Part shown: positions 35,122 to 46,467 of the stretch, in pieces
Layout of the letters: every line of letters begins with the position of its first letter
Position numbering within the stretch: position 1 is the first letter of the stretch
Source: Lunularia cruciata
Taxonomy: Eukaryota; Streptophyta; Marchantiopsida; Lunulariales; Lunulariaceae
Direction of reading: 5' to 3'
DNA: 64,000 bases
NCBI GenBank assembly: GCA_948567375.1
Contig: OX419757.1
Location: forward strand, 3,348,001 to 3,412,000
Program-made: the position numbers and the translations under genes
The notes under the pieces: model-generated
What the model was told of the DNA's origin: nothing
Seen by the model: only the letters and a program-made list of their open reading frames with translations
Databases searched by the model: none

Positions 35122-36760
35122 AGTAAACTCTTCCAATGTGAACCAGAAGTCCTCAATCAAAGGAGAAGCATGAAGCCAAGCTCTGGCTCCTTTGTCGGCA
35201 CAAGATATGATCTTAGCTCTATAGGGTAAAGGCATATCAATGAGAATGCTAGAAAGAGTGCAAGTGTGCATATGCTCATTGACCTCCACCTAAATCTTAC
35301 TAGAGTCTAGGCAAAAAAAGTCCACAAAGGGAGGAAGTGCTATACATGCTGGTCCTAGCAATAAATCATAAGCCAATCAAGGAGATGCTTAAAAAGCATG
35401 GGTGCTTGAGTCAAATGCCATGATGGGTGGTTATAAAAATGGGCACCCCTCATGTATGAACCTATCTGCCAAAAGGGGAGCCACAAGGTGCCCATGCTCC
35501 TAGGTAATTGTTATTGGCTCCTAGTTATTGGTGCAATAGCCTCCTATGATGTGATATTGCATCCTCCTATGGCTGTGGGAAGAGCTATCTACAATTGCCA
35601 CCAACATCTACTAATTGTGAGAGCATATAATATTAAACAATGTCTTAATGCCATAAAAAGCACATATAAAAGGAATCAAAGATGAGATATGCTCCCCTAT
35701 AGAACAAAGGGCTCGTAACAATATTGGATGAGAAATGGTATTGAAGGCATTTGAGACATCTACTTGGATGACCATCCAATTGGGATGGAGGTCCAAGGAT
35801 GCTCTAATAACCACAATAACTGTCTCGGAACCATTTGGCGTGATACTGCATATTGATGAGGAGACAAGAAAGATAAAAAGGATTTATAAAATTATAAGAA
35901 AATAGTGCATGAAACTAAATGCAAGAAGATATCTCCTATGGCTATGGGGTGCACACCAAATGTCTCCTTGGATAGAGCAAGGCGATGAGATGCATCAAAC
36001 AAACAAGCTGCACCTTGGAGCACCAAAAGCAAGGCAAGATGTTGGCAAAAAGCAAAGAGAAGGGAGAGGCATGAGTTTGGCAAGTCAAGGGAAAGACAAT
36101 CTTGTAAGTACTCAAAATTAGTCCTAAAGGATCACCTATTGAAGAACATGGGGGGTAGAGTAAAGTGTGGGTGAAGAAGGACTCTATAAGCTGGAACTCC
36201 TTATTTGGGTGATAATCATGGACAAAAGAAAGGTCATAACTGGCAGATGGATGGAGGCCCTGTAAAGTTAAGAGAGTGTCAATGGAAAAGGGTGCTAGTC
36301 TAGAGGGTGAGAGTGCTTGTACTGCTTGCCGACACTCCCTTACCTATGCTAGCATCAAAGAACAACATAAACAATGATGCTGTAGAGGTAGAGCATGACC
36401 CTATGAGTACTCTATGTTCCATATGGTTGTTGTGCATGCTAAAATGGTACACTCTTCATGTAAAGAAAGCCAATCTCCTTGTAGAAACTGATTAATCCAA
36501 GAGGAAATCTCAAAATATCAAGACGTTGGGAGACGGTAGAGGACATGGCAAAGGAGGAGAAGTGGCCTTATCAAAGGGGAATCTGGGCCCTTATGGGAGT
36601 GTGTTGGAATGGGCGGCACCTAGAGCTATGTCCTAGATGCGAGTAAGGGGTATGGGGTGATAGATGAGGAGTGTTGCCTTCACTTGTCCTTCTAGCTACC
36701 CGTGCCACAGAACAAAGTGGAGGCGTCATGAAAGAGACTACTAAAGAGTCTCCCAACTCC
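35117..36760 (-). pseudogene. family-B non-LTR retrotransposon, 5' half (reverse transcriptase)
   Basis: The minus strand reads downward: ECRQAVQALSPSRLAPFS with LHPSA (about 36.35-36.2 kb); SKETFGVHPIAIGDIFLHLV (36.0 kb, like the GGVRPIAVGE block of these RTs); and DLHPNWMVIQVDVSNAFNTI (35.8 kb, motif A with the catalytic Asp). Next come SLIPFICAFYGIK (35.7 kb), then MHTCTLSSILIDMPLP and ARAWLHASPL (35.27-35.16 kb), ending in LEEFTIVV at the gypsy-1 junction. The continuation is at 13249. The RT motifs are clear, but stops are frequent. The 5' end is not defined and may reach about 37.2 kb. Confidence 0.8.
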
Positions 36761-37720
36761 TAGGAGAAATAATCTAATACATGACTAAACAAGTACAAAT
36801 CAAAACCCCGTATTAAGAAACCAGCTGCCAAAAGATGAACACACATATGAACATGAGTGGAAGAAAATTGAAGACTGAAAAAACTGAACAGAACAAGAAA
36901 AATAAGGAATGGGGGAAGATAGCCCATTTGCTATTGAAGGAGAATCTCTATTCTGCAAGTTCCATCTTGTCTGGTACAAGAACAATTTGATGGAAAAACC
37001 ATCAATGCTTTGGTACAAAAATTAGAGCTCACCAAATCTCTAATTTTCCCTATTTTTGAGTGGAGCACTGTCCCAACCATTGGGGCAGTCAATCAGGAAA
37101 GGAAATGGAAAGAAGAAAAATCTTGGCCTTCTACTACTTCTGCACCTTCTTCTATCATGCATGACCTTTGCTGCTGCTTTAGTGTAGCATGTAACCCCAA
37201 TTGAATGCGGTCAGACTGCCATTAGCACCATGTGCTACTAAACCTGCTCCTCCTCCTCCTTGCGAGTCCCCTTGCATCTGATTCTTCCCTGCCAATCACC
37301 TGTCCATGTATCCATGTGTGGGAGTTCAAACCTTGAAGGGTCTAAACACGAATCCACTGCTTTATATTCCGGGAGAAACTGAACAAGGACATCAATTCGA
37401 AAGCCTTCTTTCTGAATTATTAATACAGGTTTCATCGCTACCCCGAGCTTCTCCTTCCGCGGACATTTCCGCTGCAGTGCTAACCTCCACGACTTCACTC
37501 CCGTGCAATAGATATCAATGACGTACTCACTACCCGATAGCCTAAGTTTGCAGACTTAGTAAATTAGAAAGAGAGTAACACAAAAACACGGATCATCGTG
37601 AGTATCCTAGCTCCACTGCACTGTACCAGTTGAACACCGTACCTTGTCTCATGAGATAGATCCGGAGACTTGGTTTCCGGATCCAGATGTGTTCATTTCT
37701 TTTCCCGGGTTGTAGTGGAA
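36761..37720. other. no recognised feature; possible 5' end of the family-B element
   Basis: Open frames here (for example the minus-strand frame at 37498-37238) match nothing I know. Sequence near 37.3-37.5 kb is more GC-rich and may be flanking genomic DNA. Confidence 0.3.
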
Positions 37721-37721
37721 C

Positions 37722-37830
37722 CGTTAGCTCTATTTTACCTTTTTTTTCCTCTCTTGTACGGGCCTGACTGGGTCTTCCAATCATCTTTGTTTGCTCCGTG
37801 GTCGCCCTTTTTCTTTCGTTATAGAGAGAA
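37722..37830 (+). repeat. family-A 3' tail, plus arm of an inverted pair
   Basis: Decayed hairpin (TTAGCTC), then TTTTACC, TCTTGTACGGG and CTGGGTCTTCC, ending GGTCGCCCTTTTT. It faces the minus-strand tail that starts 2 bp later. Confidence 0.8.
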
Positions 37831-37831
37831 G

Positions 37832-37927
37832 AAAAAAGGCGACCGCGCAGGAAAAATGAAGGATGGGAAGACCCCATCAAGCCGTACAAGGGAGAGAAAA
37901 AAAAGGTAACATGGGGCTAAGCCCCAA
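37832..37927 (-). repeat. family-A 3' tail, minus arm of an inverted pair
   Basis: Well-preserved tail: GGCGACCGCGCAGG, GAAGACCCCATCAAGCCGTA, and hairpin GGGGCTAAGCCCC at 37913-37925. It stands tail-to-tail with 37722-37830. Confidence 0.9.
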
Positions 37928-38012
37928 TGTTAAATGTTTCGTTATAGTGGAAACAAACATATGAAATTTAATGTGCGTATTATCCATTTGTTTACGGCTA
38001 TTATTACTGATG

Positions 38013-38079
38013 CTTGTCTCACCCTTGTACGCCCTGATGAGGTTTTCCCATCCTTCTGTTTTCTACGCGGTCGCCCCCT
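38013..38079 (+). repeat. family-A 3' tail, short copy
   Basis: Begins within the CTTGTCTCACCCTTGTACG block, so the hairpin is lost, and ends CTACGCGGTCGCCCCCTC. Third copy of a local cluster. Confidence 0.8.
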
Positions 38080-41044
38080 CTCGCTAGATGTTAGCGACCA
38101 GTGAATTCGGAAAATCGGTCACTTCCTTTATAGTATCAAAAGTTAGGTTCCTCACTGTCTCCTCAGATACATGGCCGCAGCCTAAATTGCTAAATTGTGG
38201 ATGATGGCTGTCAAGTACGTCCAGCACTCATTCAAGTTTCTTCTAGAGATAGACTTAACCAAACCCCCAAGTGCCGCGAGTCCTGACGTGGCATCCATAA
38301 GTGCGAGCTGGCATGGAGGGAGTTCGTGCTGGCAACCAATGTTCTCGTATTTCGAATGGTCGTGCATGTGAAATCGTTGCCACATGGACTGACGCGCGTT
38401 AAGGCTCAAGGTTTTGACCATATGGAACTGCCAAATATTGGGGAGGTTAAGTGTATGTCTGCACGTTTGTCCGGGTAGGTAACAAACAAGGACATACAAA
38501 GTCCATGATGGTGCCACAGAGATCGAGTTCCAGTATAAATGGCTTCTTAGAAGGAAAGGCACCAAATTTAATATTATTTTTGGCCTCATTTGCTTTTTGT
38601 TTGTCAGGATTGTGAGGAGGACAGGGCCGATTTACAAATGCAGCATCTTAAGTCCAGTTTACGGAATCTCAACTATTTTTAATACGGAATAAGGAATTCA
38701 TGATGATGTCTCAGTCCCCTTCGAATCTCCACATCGACTTATGGACATGATGATGATTGTTTGTCTCATATTTATCTTGTGAAGCATGTCGTAAGAACTC
38801 AATTTCCCGGCAAGTAATAAAGCAAACGCATAAGGTTTGCTGGACAGGCAGACCGCCAATGGAAGTCCAGTACAGAAATGACTCTATCTTGAAACGGCGT
38901 TACTAGATATACCTGTGAGCGTGTTGGTTCCGCAGTTTATATTGCGTTTATCATCTTCCTAAATTCACACGACATGAATGTGACCCAAAAACATTCCAAT
39001 TGAATTCCTTTACAGCTCATTGTTTCATTCTAAGTAAAAGCTCCTCATGATACGTGTGGTTGTGCCACTGTGAAAACATGGGATCCAATTGCGAACTTTA
39101 AGTTGAATGCTTTAGCATTAGTTTAACCGTACTCCACAAGAGCTTCTCCTAGCACAGTCCAACGCGATTCGGTTACCAATTACCGAGATTCTCCATGCGA
39201 TGTTCAATATTTGTGTCCTGGTGATTGGTAGGCGATTTCGTTGATGTCATGCTTTCAGTGCATTGCAGCTAGCTAGATGAAATGTTTCTACATGAACTTA
39301 ATATCCATGATTTTCCCATCACGTAGAGACATACGTGCCTCGAGAGTGCGTCGCTATTTTCTGATATACTTTCTTGACCAAGCCTGATGTGAAACCTGAT
39401 ATGATGGATATGATGTTCTCTTTCTATTCAGGCGGTCTTCTTGACTTTAGAGAACTTCTACAGGAATAAGGTGACTAAACAATTCCCCCTTTCCTTAGAA
39501 AGATGTTGGAACACCATGTGTCCTTGAATAAGAGACAGGTAAAAGAAGCAAAGAGCCGGAAGGTGCCATACTCTCGAGACAAACTTCCATCTGAGGAGTC
39601 CATTGAAGGCGAATAAGCTCTTCAAAGCTCCTCCACTGAATGTTTATGGAGCTGAATGAAGAGACATACTTTCGCTGTGATGTGATCTGCTGGAGCCATG
39701 ATCATGGCCAACATTTCTTGTGGAACATATATTGCGATGTATTTCTTTTCTTTACTCTATTGCGATGGTGGGTACGGCAAACCCTCTTTTGATAGTGTGG
39801 ATTGATGTACTGTGTGCCGAAAGTTTACTGAAAGTTCGAGAAACGACCGATGGGTTTGGGAAGTTGCAAAGAATGATGACAGAGAAACATAATGACGGAA
39901 TGTCATACGTGCAGCGTACACAGCTTGGAAGTGATCATTTACAAGTATGATAGCGAAGAAATAATGGAATGTGATCATGAAAACCTCACGAAGACGCATC
40001 TTGATATTCAAGATGCCGTATGAGATAAGTGATCTCTGATGCTTTTCTAGAGCATTCCTAACATTATCATAACGTAAGAGAGGAATAAATATTATGCTGC
40101 AGATGAACAGCCAGAACATGCACTTCACGTACTGTCGACAAGTAATTCTAGCCCGATTGTAGACTCACTCTAGAATGACCTGTTGGCCTGAGTTTAAAGA
40201 AAGAATGAGAAAGTGAAGTACCGGTGAACTTTTGTTGCAACATCCCATGTCGAACAACAGATCGGGTTTTCGTTCCATATCAATATGAAAAAAGAACAAA
40301 ATATATGGTGCTACTGTACATCGCATAGAATCAAATTTCAATAGTTCCTTATTTCCTTATTTTGTCACCTTCAAGAATGTCTGCTGTAGCCAATCAAGGA
40401 GAGCTTATAACTCCGGATTCCATTATCTATAATTGCTAGCGTTCCCTAGTGCTTGGAAGTACAGTACTCCGATTTCGAGATTGCAAAATCTTTTACTGTA
40501 GATGCTCTAATGTACAGTACTTATAACAATAACAAGTTCGTTATGTGATGCTGAGAGTAAGCTAGAGATAAAGGACATCCGATCATCGATTGAAGCTGAT
40601 CAGTATGTCAGCTTACATTCAAAAAATATGAAATAATTAAGATTAACAGCATGCTCGTTGCAGATAAAGTTGTACTATAGCGACCGAACTTATGGCATAA
40701 CTGAACTCTGTATGCCCTAGCATCATAACAAGGCCTTTGCTTCTAGATTACGACTCTTGAGGTAAAGTAACGCAAAATTCCCCTCTTCCTCAAGCTTCGA
40801 CCAATCATCATGAGGGTGGGTTAAGCAGCTAATGGCACATGACTTTGGCGTACTTTCCAGCTATCACGTTTAGGATGGAATTTAATCCAAACCCTTATGT
40901 GGATATTTGGACGAATGGAAGTGAGATCAGAAAAAGCGAATGGAACGAATGGAAGTTTGGAATGAGGTATGGAGTAAAACATGTGTTGAAAGGCACGAAG
41001 ATCCTACAAACAGCTGAAATGTACTACTTGAAGTGAAGGCTTGG
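38080..41044. other. intergenic
   Basis: No recognisable gene. The longest frame (135 codons, minus, 38589-38182) has no family resemblance and no supporting context. Confidence 0.4.
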
Positions 41045-41166
41045 ATCGTCGTTTCTTTTCCTCGGCTTTTCCGCCCTTTTGCTTGGACCTCTGGCTCGGT
41101 TACTCCATATGCACTTCTCAGTGCTTTTGTACTCTTTCTTTTTCCTCCGGGGTATACTTTTTGGCC
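41045..41166 (+). repeat. family-B 3' tail (solo truncated copy)
   Basis: CTTTTCCGCCCTTTTG, hairpin GCACTTCTCAGTGC at 41111-41124, TTTTGTACTCTTTC, then GGGGTATACTTTTTGG. It matches the tails at 7.63-7.77 and 12.37-12.44 kb. No coding part is attached. Confidence 0.75.
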
Positions 41167-43424
41167 TTCTGGTTCTCTTCTCCACTTGAGGTGAAGTCCA
41201 GATAACTGGTGGACATGTTCAGGAACTGCAGAGGAGTGAAGCTAATATCCGCATTGCTGACCAACTTGACAAGAACGACCCTCGAGCACTTCATTCAAGA
41301 ACCCAAAGTCTCGCCTTGAAGTAACCCCTCTACACATACATAGTTTGTCAAGATTCTCTGGCCGAAGAGTGAGGGCATGAACTACTTCCAACTAGAGATT
41401 CCTAGACTTTTCAAAGAAATATCGAAGCTAATTTGACGAGTAAAATCGGCCCAGGTAAAGCAATTGCAAGAAGAAGCCGGGAGGGTTGTGTCGGTGTGCT
41501 TTGGAATGTTGAGTTGACAAATTACTGACCTTAAAAGTACTTCTAGTCTTCGAGTGATTCTGTTATACTTCGTCCACCAAGAGTAAGGGCCAAGCCAGTG
41601 AAGGTGAGTGGAGACCTCCGAATATCAATCAACTTACGTCCAATGGTCATATCCTTGTATTTGACATATAACAAAGATATTTTGCGGATCCGATCTGGTT
41701 GCGGATCACCATGTCAAGAGCTGGAGGTCATCGGGAACTAGCCATGTGACATATAGGACAAGAATCTGGTTTACACACATATGAGTTACACACATAACTG
41801 GGCTCTAAAGTTGTCCGTAGAAATCCAGGTAGTATTCAATACAGAACCAAATCAATCCGCGACACATGATTTGTAGCCTGACCGTTAGGCTTGCATGAAA
41901 AGCAATTTCATAGATATAGTTTGTCCGCTTTTCACGTGGTGATCTATATATTTAGCGCCTGCGTAGATGACTAGTACAAAAGATCACAAGATTCTCCCAG
42001 GTGAATTGTAACATAGATCACCCTAGCTTTTAGCAAAATAGGATTGTATTTTTTCTATATGTATAAAAGTTCTCCTTTTCCATTTTTCGGTGGAGAGACC
42101 GTAACACAGGATGGAAGATTACTAAGGGCTAGATGAACACATTCCAACTTGACCGCGACTGCCACTCATTCTCATTCCTTCACCATCCAGATAAGTTGAT
42201 TGGGAAATGTATTAGTCGATGACAGTCAACTTTTATCATCGCTGTTTCAGCGTCGATATTAAACACATTAAATAGCGTTGATATCATTAGTTTGGGGTTC
42301 ATGTAAAGACCTTTAAATGTGGACGAAAAGTTCAAAAGGATGTAATGTTGTCCTGCGTTTGTTTATATTTCGTTTGAACTCGTTCATTGGTGATTCAAAC
42401 TATGACGTTAAGATAGCAAGCAACAACCAGATATATATTATACATACATACCTATTTATAAATTAAAAAATTTATCAGAATTCTTCACTCTTGATCATTT
42501 TTCAGGTATCTACCATTATCTTTTGAATGCGGACCACTTTAAAATTTAAACAAGCATCCTTGGAATCCATATAATATGTTGTCCTTTGATTTACTGGGCA
42601 TTGGCAAATGTGACAAATATCTTGGTAAAGAGAATTTACTTTGTAAGATCCTAGGAGGTCATCGTGAAAGACCTAGAAATCACCATAGAAAGAAAGGACC
42701 TCCAAGTTCATATATAAAACAATTAACAGCTAAAAGTGTATTATATTTGTGCAAAAAGTAATGTTATCAAAATCAGTTTTCGCACACATTATGTGCAAAG
42801 AAGATCCTAATTGGCAGGTCATTTTTATTGAAAACCTGCGAGTGTCACTCGATTCCGTTAAGGTACACTCTGCGCTACTACTGCTAGCATTCGTCTCCAG
42901 ATCCATATTTCGTTTTTAAATTTCGGGTTAAAATCCAGATCTCGTCCAGAAATCGTTCACTTGTCTGGAGACAATACAATATGAAATTTAGACCTCTGAG
43001 GATGGAGCAGGTTCTCCAGGAGGGAGAAACAGATTAAACGACGACAGGAAAAGTTATTAAACAATAGGGAACTGGACGACAACAGTCGTGAAAATTGGAG
43101 AATGCCGCACCACTCTCGTTCGTTGTCTAACATATAAACGATTTAATCTGAGACGAGTATACCTTAAAAGATTCGTGTCCACGTCAACCACATAAACAAA
43201 GTAAAAGAAAGACTCCGTATGATTAAAAAGTGCCCAGAATGTTAACTAGTTGGGTACGCACGCCATGCATATATTTTTGACTTTATTAACTCAAATTTGG
43301 ATAGCGTGAGAAGCGAGTTGGTTCGGTGGGATTGTAAGAATGTTCCTTTAAAACTAATAATCAATCACTGATTGAAGCGGTTTCAAAGGATTAGGTAAAT
43401 ACCTACGTGTAAATATGTAAATAT
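41167..43424. other. intergenic
   Basis: AT-rich, with no recognised gene or element. Confidence 0.4.
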
Positions 43425-43534
43425 GCGTAGGTAAATACCTACGTGGTTACCACTCTACTGCGATGCTTGTCTCTAGACAAGCGTAGGTAAATACCTACGT
43501 GGTTACCACACTACTGCGATGCTTGTCTCTAGAC
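43425..43534. repeat. 56-bp tandem duplication carrying a palindrome
   Basis: Units 43425-43480 and 43481-43534 are almost identical. Each starts with the inverted repeat CGTAGGTAAATACCTACG. A third palindrome-only copy lies just upstream (43392-43408). Confidence 0.9.
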
Positions 43535-43562
43535 CTCATCGTCTGTTTATTAGTTTAGATTA

Positions 43563-43616
43563 GGGGGCTTGATCGGGTCTTCTCATCCTCCTTTTTATCC
43601 TATGCATGTCGCCTTT
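43563..43616 (+). repeat. family-A 3' tail, strongly truncated
   Basis: GGGGGCTTGATCGGGTCTTC, CATCCTCCTTTTTATCC, then CATGTCGCCTTTA. This is the last half of the tail only, with several substitutions. Confidence 0.65.
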
Positions 43617-45840
43617 ATATTTCGTTAGATTAAGGTATGGTTTAGCCCAAGTGTCCAGTTTTCCAATATGTCTGAATCAACTCTGGTAATTAGAAACCTC
43701 TGCAACCAAAAAACCCAGCTCGATTGTGAACCGAGAAGGAAAATAGCCCCAGCTCCCGAATGGAAACTCATGCTCATGCATGCATTAGCGGAAGTGACAA
43801 TCTCAAAAGCTCCCCCCGCTATTGAAGCTCTCGTCAGGACTTTAGTTCCACTACAAGAGGCAACTCGTCTTGATGGATATTATGACATGCAAAGCTTGTG
43901 AGGACCAATTAGCAAACGACCAGACCAGAATATGCCAGTGTTACCGGCCCAGAGCCAAGTAACTCCGAGGGGCCGGCCCTGCTGGCAGCCGCTACGGCAC
44001 GCGGCCTCAGACTCGAGCTGTACGGCTGCACGAGTCCGATACGAGCTGCAGGAAGATTCTAGCAAGTTGGAATCTTGTGGGTATGTCACATGCGTCCGAA
44101 TTTCCGCACGCTCGAGAGTCAGAACTGCAGTCGGTTCCCACTAACGCGGTGTCCGTGCGTCTGATGAATTTCTGCATACTGTAGTTTTCATTTTTCCTCC
44201 TTGACCTTCGTATACATTATAAGGCTCTGTAAGGACTCGTATATAGGACTCTGCTCGACCATTTCATATTTAAGTACCGGTGAATAATGCTACCGGAGAT
44301 TTCAAAGAAGTGTGTCTCTTGCAACTGCGAGTGCGTGTTTAGACCGAATTGCTTGAGGTTCATATGTGAAATGCATTGTCTTTTTGCAATCACTGAACAG
44401 GGGCTAGCTCCATGGTGTTGGATATTTATGTTATCTTTCTTCTTTCCAAATCGTACTTGATCAGGTCTTTTCTCTTTGCAATATTAGTTCCACAATCCAA
44501 TTCCTGTCTCAGGCAACCGACTCTTTCCCGATTCCAGGTACCGGATCACGTGGAAGAAGGTACAGTCTTATCTATACTTTATACATTGGATGGAGGTAAT
44601 TTTATTAAATAATGGAAATCACAAATTATTAGAAATTAAATGTTTATTTCGCTTCAAAAATTATTATTTTATTGCCATAAAAATTTATAAGATTTATAAT
44701 AAATAGTATAATATTTCGATTTCGCATACACGGCTGCAGGAAATTGCATACTGAGAAAAACACAGCACGGACTTTGGAGAAATAGAGCTTCGATTATTTC
44801 AAGCAGCGATGGAAACCTTAGCTAATATACTAAGCATATTACCTGATAGCAATTAAGACGCAACATGAATATCAACTTTTTGATCTGGAATCTCCAGATA
44901 GAGAACTTGATTCCATCTAGCATCAGGGGTAAAAGTATAGCTAGAGTATATAAACAACGAAGACGAGATGGACACAGCTTTTCGTTACAGAGTAGTTGAC
45001 GTCCGTGCAAACCGAAATCGTAACACTGCATGCGTTCATTCACACCTGAAGAGGAGAATTCAGGTTAGCGATAAGCGCTTGCAGCTTCGGCTTGCAATGC
45101 ACGAGGAGTATGCAAGTATTGTTACCTCCGATCGGCCCCAGTGTACATCGAGAAATGAACGTTGTGGGTGCAATAATATTCACATTACAGACAAAGTCGC
45201 ACTTGGATGTGCTCGTTATCTCAATACAGAAATATTGAGCTTTGTTTGCTAGCCGATTCAAAATTAGCTAACCTGCCAGGGATGGACAGGGTGAAGCCTT
45301 CCTCGAATTTACGCTTACTTAGAACTCACTGTCACAGTAACTCAGCTCTTTGAAACATAAGAATAAACTGTGGCTACAGGTAATAGTACTTTAGGTGGAC
45401 TCAAACACTAGGGCGTTTCAAGAATGGGCTCAACGGGAATTAGACATTCCCCGTAAATTGAAAGGCCTTGTAAAGTAAAACAGGTGTATTTATAAAATCT
45501 CCATACAAATTTAGAGTTTCAGTTGGTATTTTCCGGGTAGTTTTTTTTGGTAAATAAGTTCCATGGACCTCCCAAATGTAAAAGCTTACGCGTCAGTTTT
45601 CAATCTCCCGTAACATTTCAGGAGGGTACGGGACTTCATCCGCGTAAGATGAATGGATTCTCCTCTCACACCCCGGAACACTTGACGACATCTCCCATAC
45701 ATTATTCGTTAGATATTAACGGGAGTTGAAAAGCGATTCTCGACAAGCCTTATTCTTTCATACCTGTCACTGTGTTTTCACATGACTGCGCGTGCCCGCT
45801 CGTTCTTACGGTGACTTTGACCTATTTAAGGGGGAAAGAA
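43617..45840. other. intergenic
   Basis: Includes a GC-richer patch around 43.7-44.15 kb with short frames on both strands. None is recognised. Confidence 0.35.
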
Positions 45841-45918
45841 ACGAGAAGGATGGGAAGACCGGAAGACCCCATCAAGCCGTACAGGGAGAGAAAAAGTAAA
45901 ATGGGGCTAAGCCCCAAT
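45841..45918 (-). repeat. family-A 3' tail (truncated copy)
   Basis: GAAGGATGGGAAGACC, with a short internal duplication of GGAAGACC, then CCCCATCAAGCCGTAC and hairpin GGGGCTAAGCCCC at 45903-45915. The terminal GGCGACCGCG is missing. Confidence 0.85.
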
Positions 45919-45966
45919 AAAAGGCCTATTTAAAGACATGTACTTTCCGAGTAGCCGAGAGTATAC

Positions 45967-46006
45967 GTGCAATCCCCACCTGAGCCTGCTCAGGTGGTGA
46001 TTGCAC
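45967..46006. repeat. 40-nt hairpin
   Basis: Arms of 19 nt (GTGCAATCCCCACCTGAGC and its mirror) around a 2-nt centre, with one mismatch. Confidence 0.9.
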
Positions 46007-46369
46007 TGTGGCGCGCAGGCCCGATTCTTCAAACTTGATAGTTTACCGGTTTGACCGACGGAGTAGGCAATGTCGTCAGATAGTCCGCACTTAAGAGAAA
46101 TGCTAAAAGAAGAGCGGGATAAGACTGGGAACTGAAAATTTGCATCATATTCTCATATTATTACATAAGTTCCTGTACTCTTGCACGTCTAACGATCACG
46201 ATAATTTAGTATACCATTAGACATGACCATGTCTGGTGGTACTTGTAGAACTCTCATAACCTTGACATGTGTAGCCTTCTTTCTTGATAGAGGAGCATTG
46301 TCAGGGTAACCTTCTCTTTAGTGCACAATCAAGCATAATAGATGAGGGTTTCTAGATGGCTTTTGTACG

Positions 46370-46467
46370 TAGTATTACCGACACTCTTTTAGCAGTGTGA
46401 CATTTGTGTTGTGATGGGTAGTATTACCGACACTCTTTTAGCAGTGTGACATTTGTGTTGTGATGGG
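46370..46467. repeat. 49-bp tandem duplication abutting a family-A insertion
   Basis: Units 46370-46418 and 46419-46467 are identical as far as I can see. The second runs straight into the 5' end of the family-A copy; the last six bases (GATGGG) are shared by both. Confidence 0.9.
46449..46458. repeat. family-A insertion, 5' flanking target duplication
   Basis: ACATTTGTGT, repeated exactly at 46930-46939 just past the 3' T-run. Confidence 0.65.

Noticed and set aside
37593-37889. Minus-strand frame with YGLMGSSHPSFFLRGRLF, also seen near 10.0 and 52.4 kb
   Set aside because: This recurring peptide is the translation of the family-A 3' module downstream of the TAG; no evidence it is made as protein.
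38182-38589. 135-codon minus-strand open frame
   Set aside because: No recognisable motif, no intron or promoter context, and codon content like the surrounding intergenic DNA.
43425-43534. CRISPR-like repeat
   Set aside because: Only two full units with no distinct spacers, in a plant-type genome.
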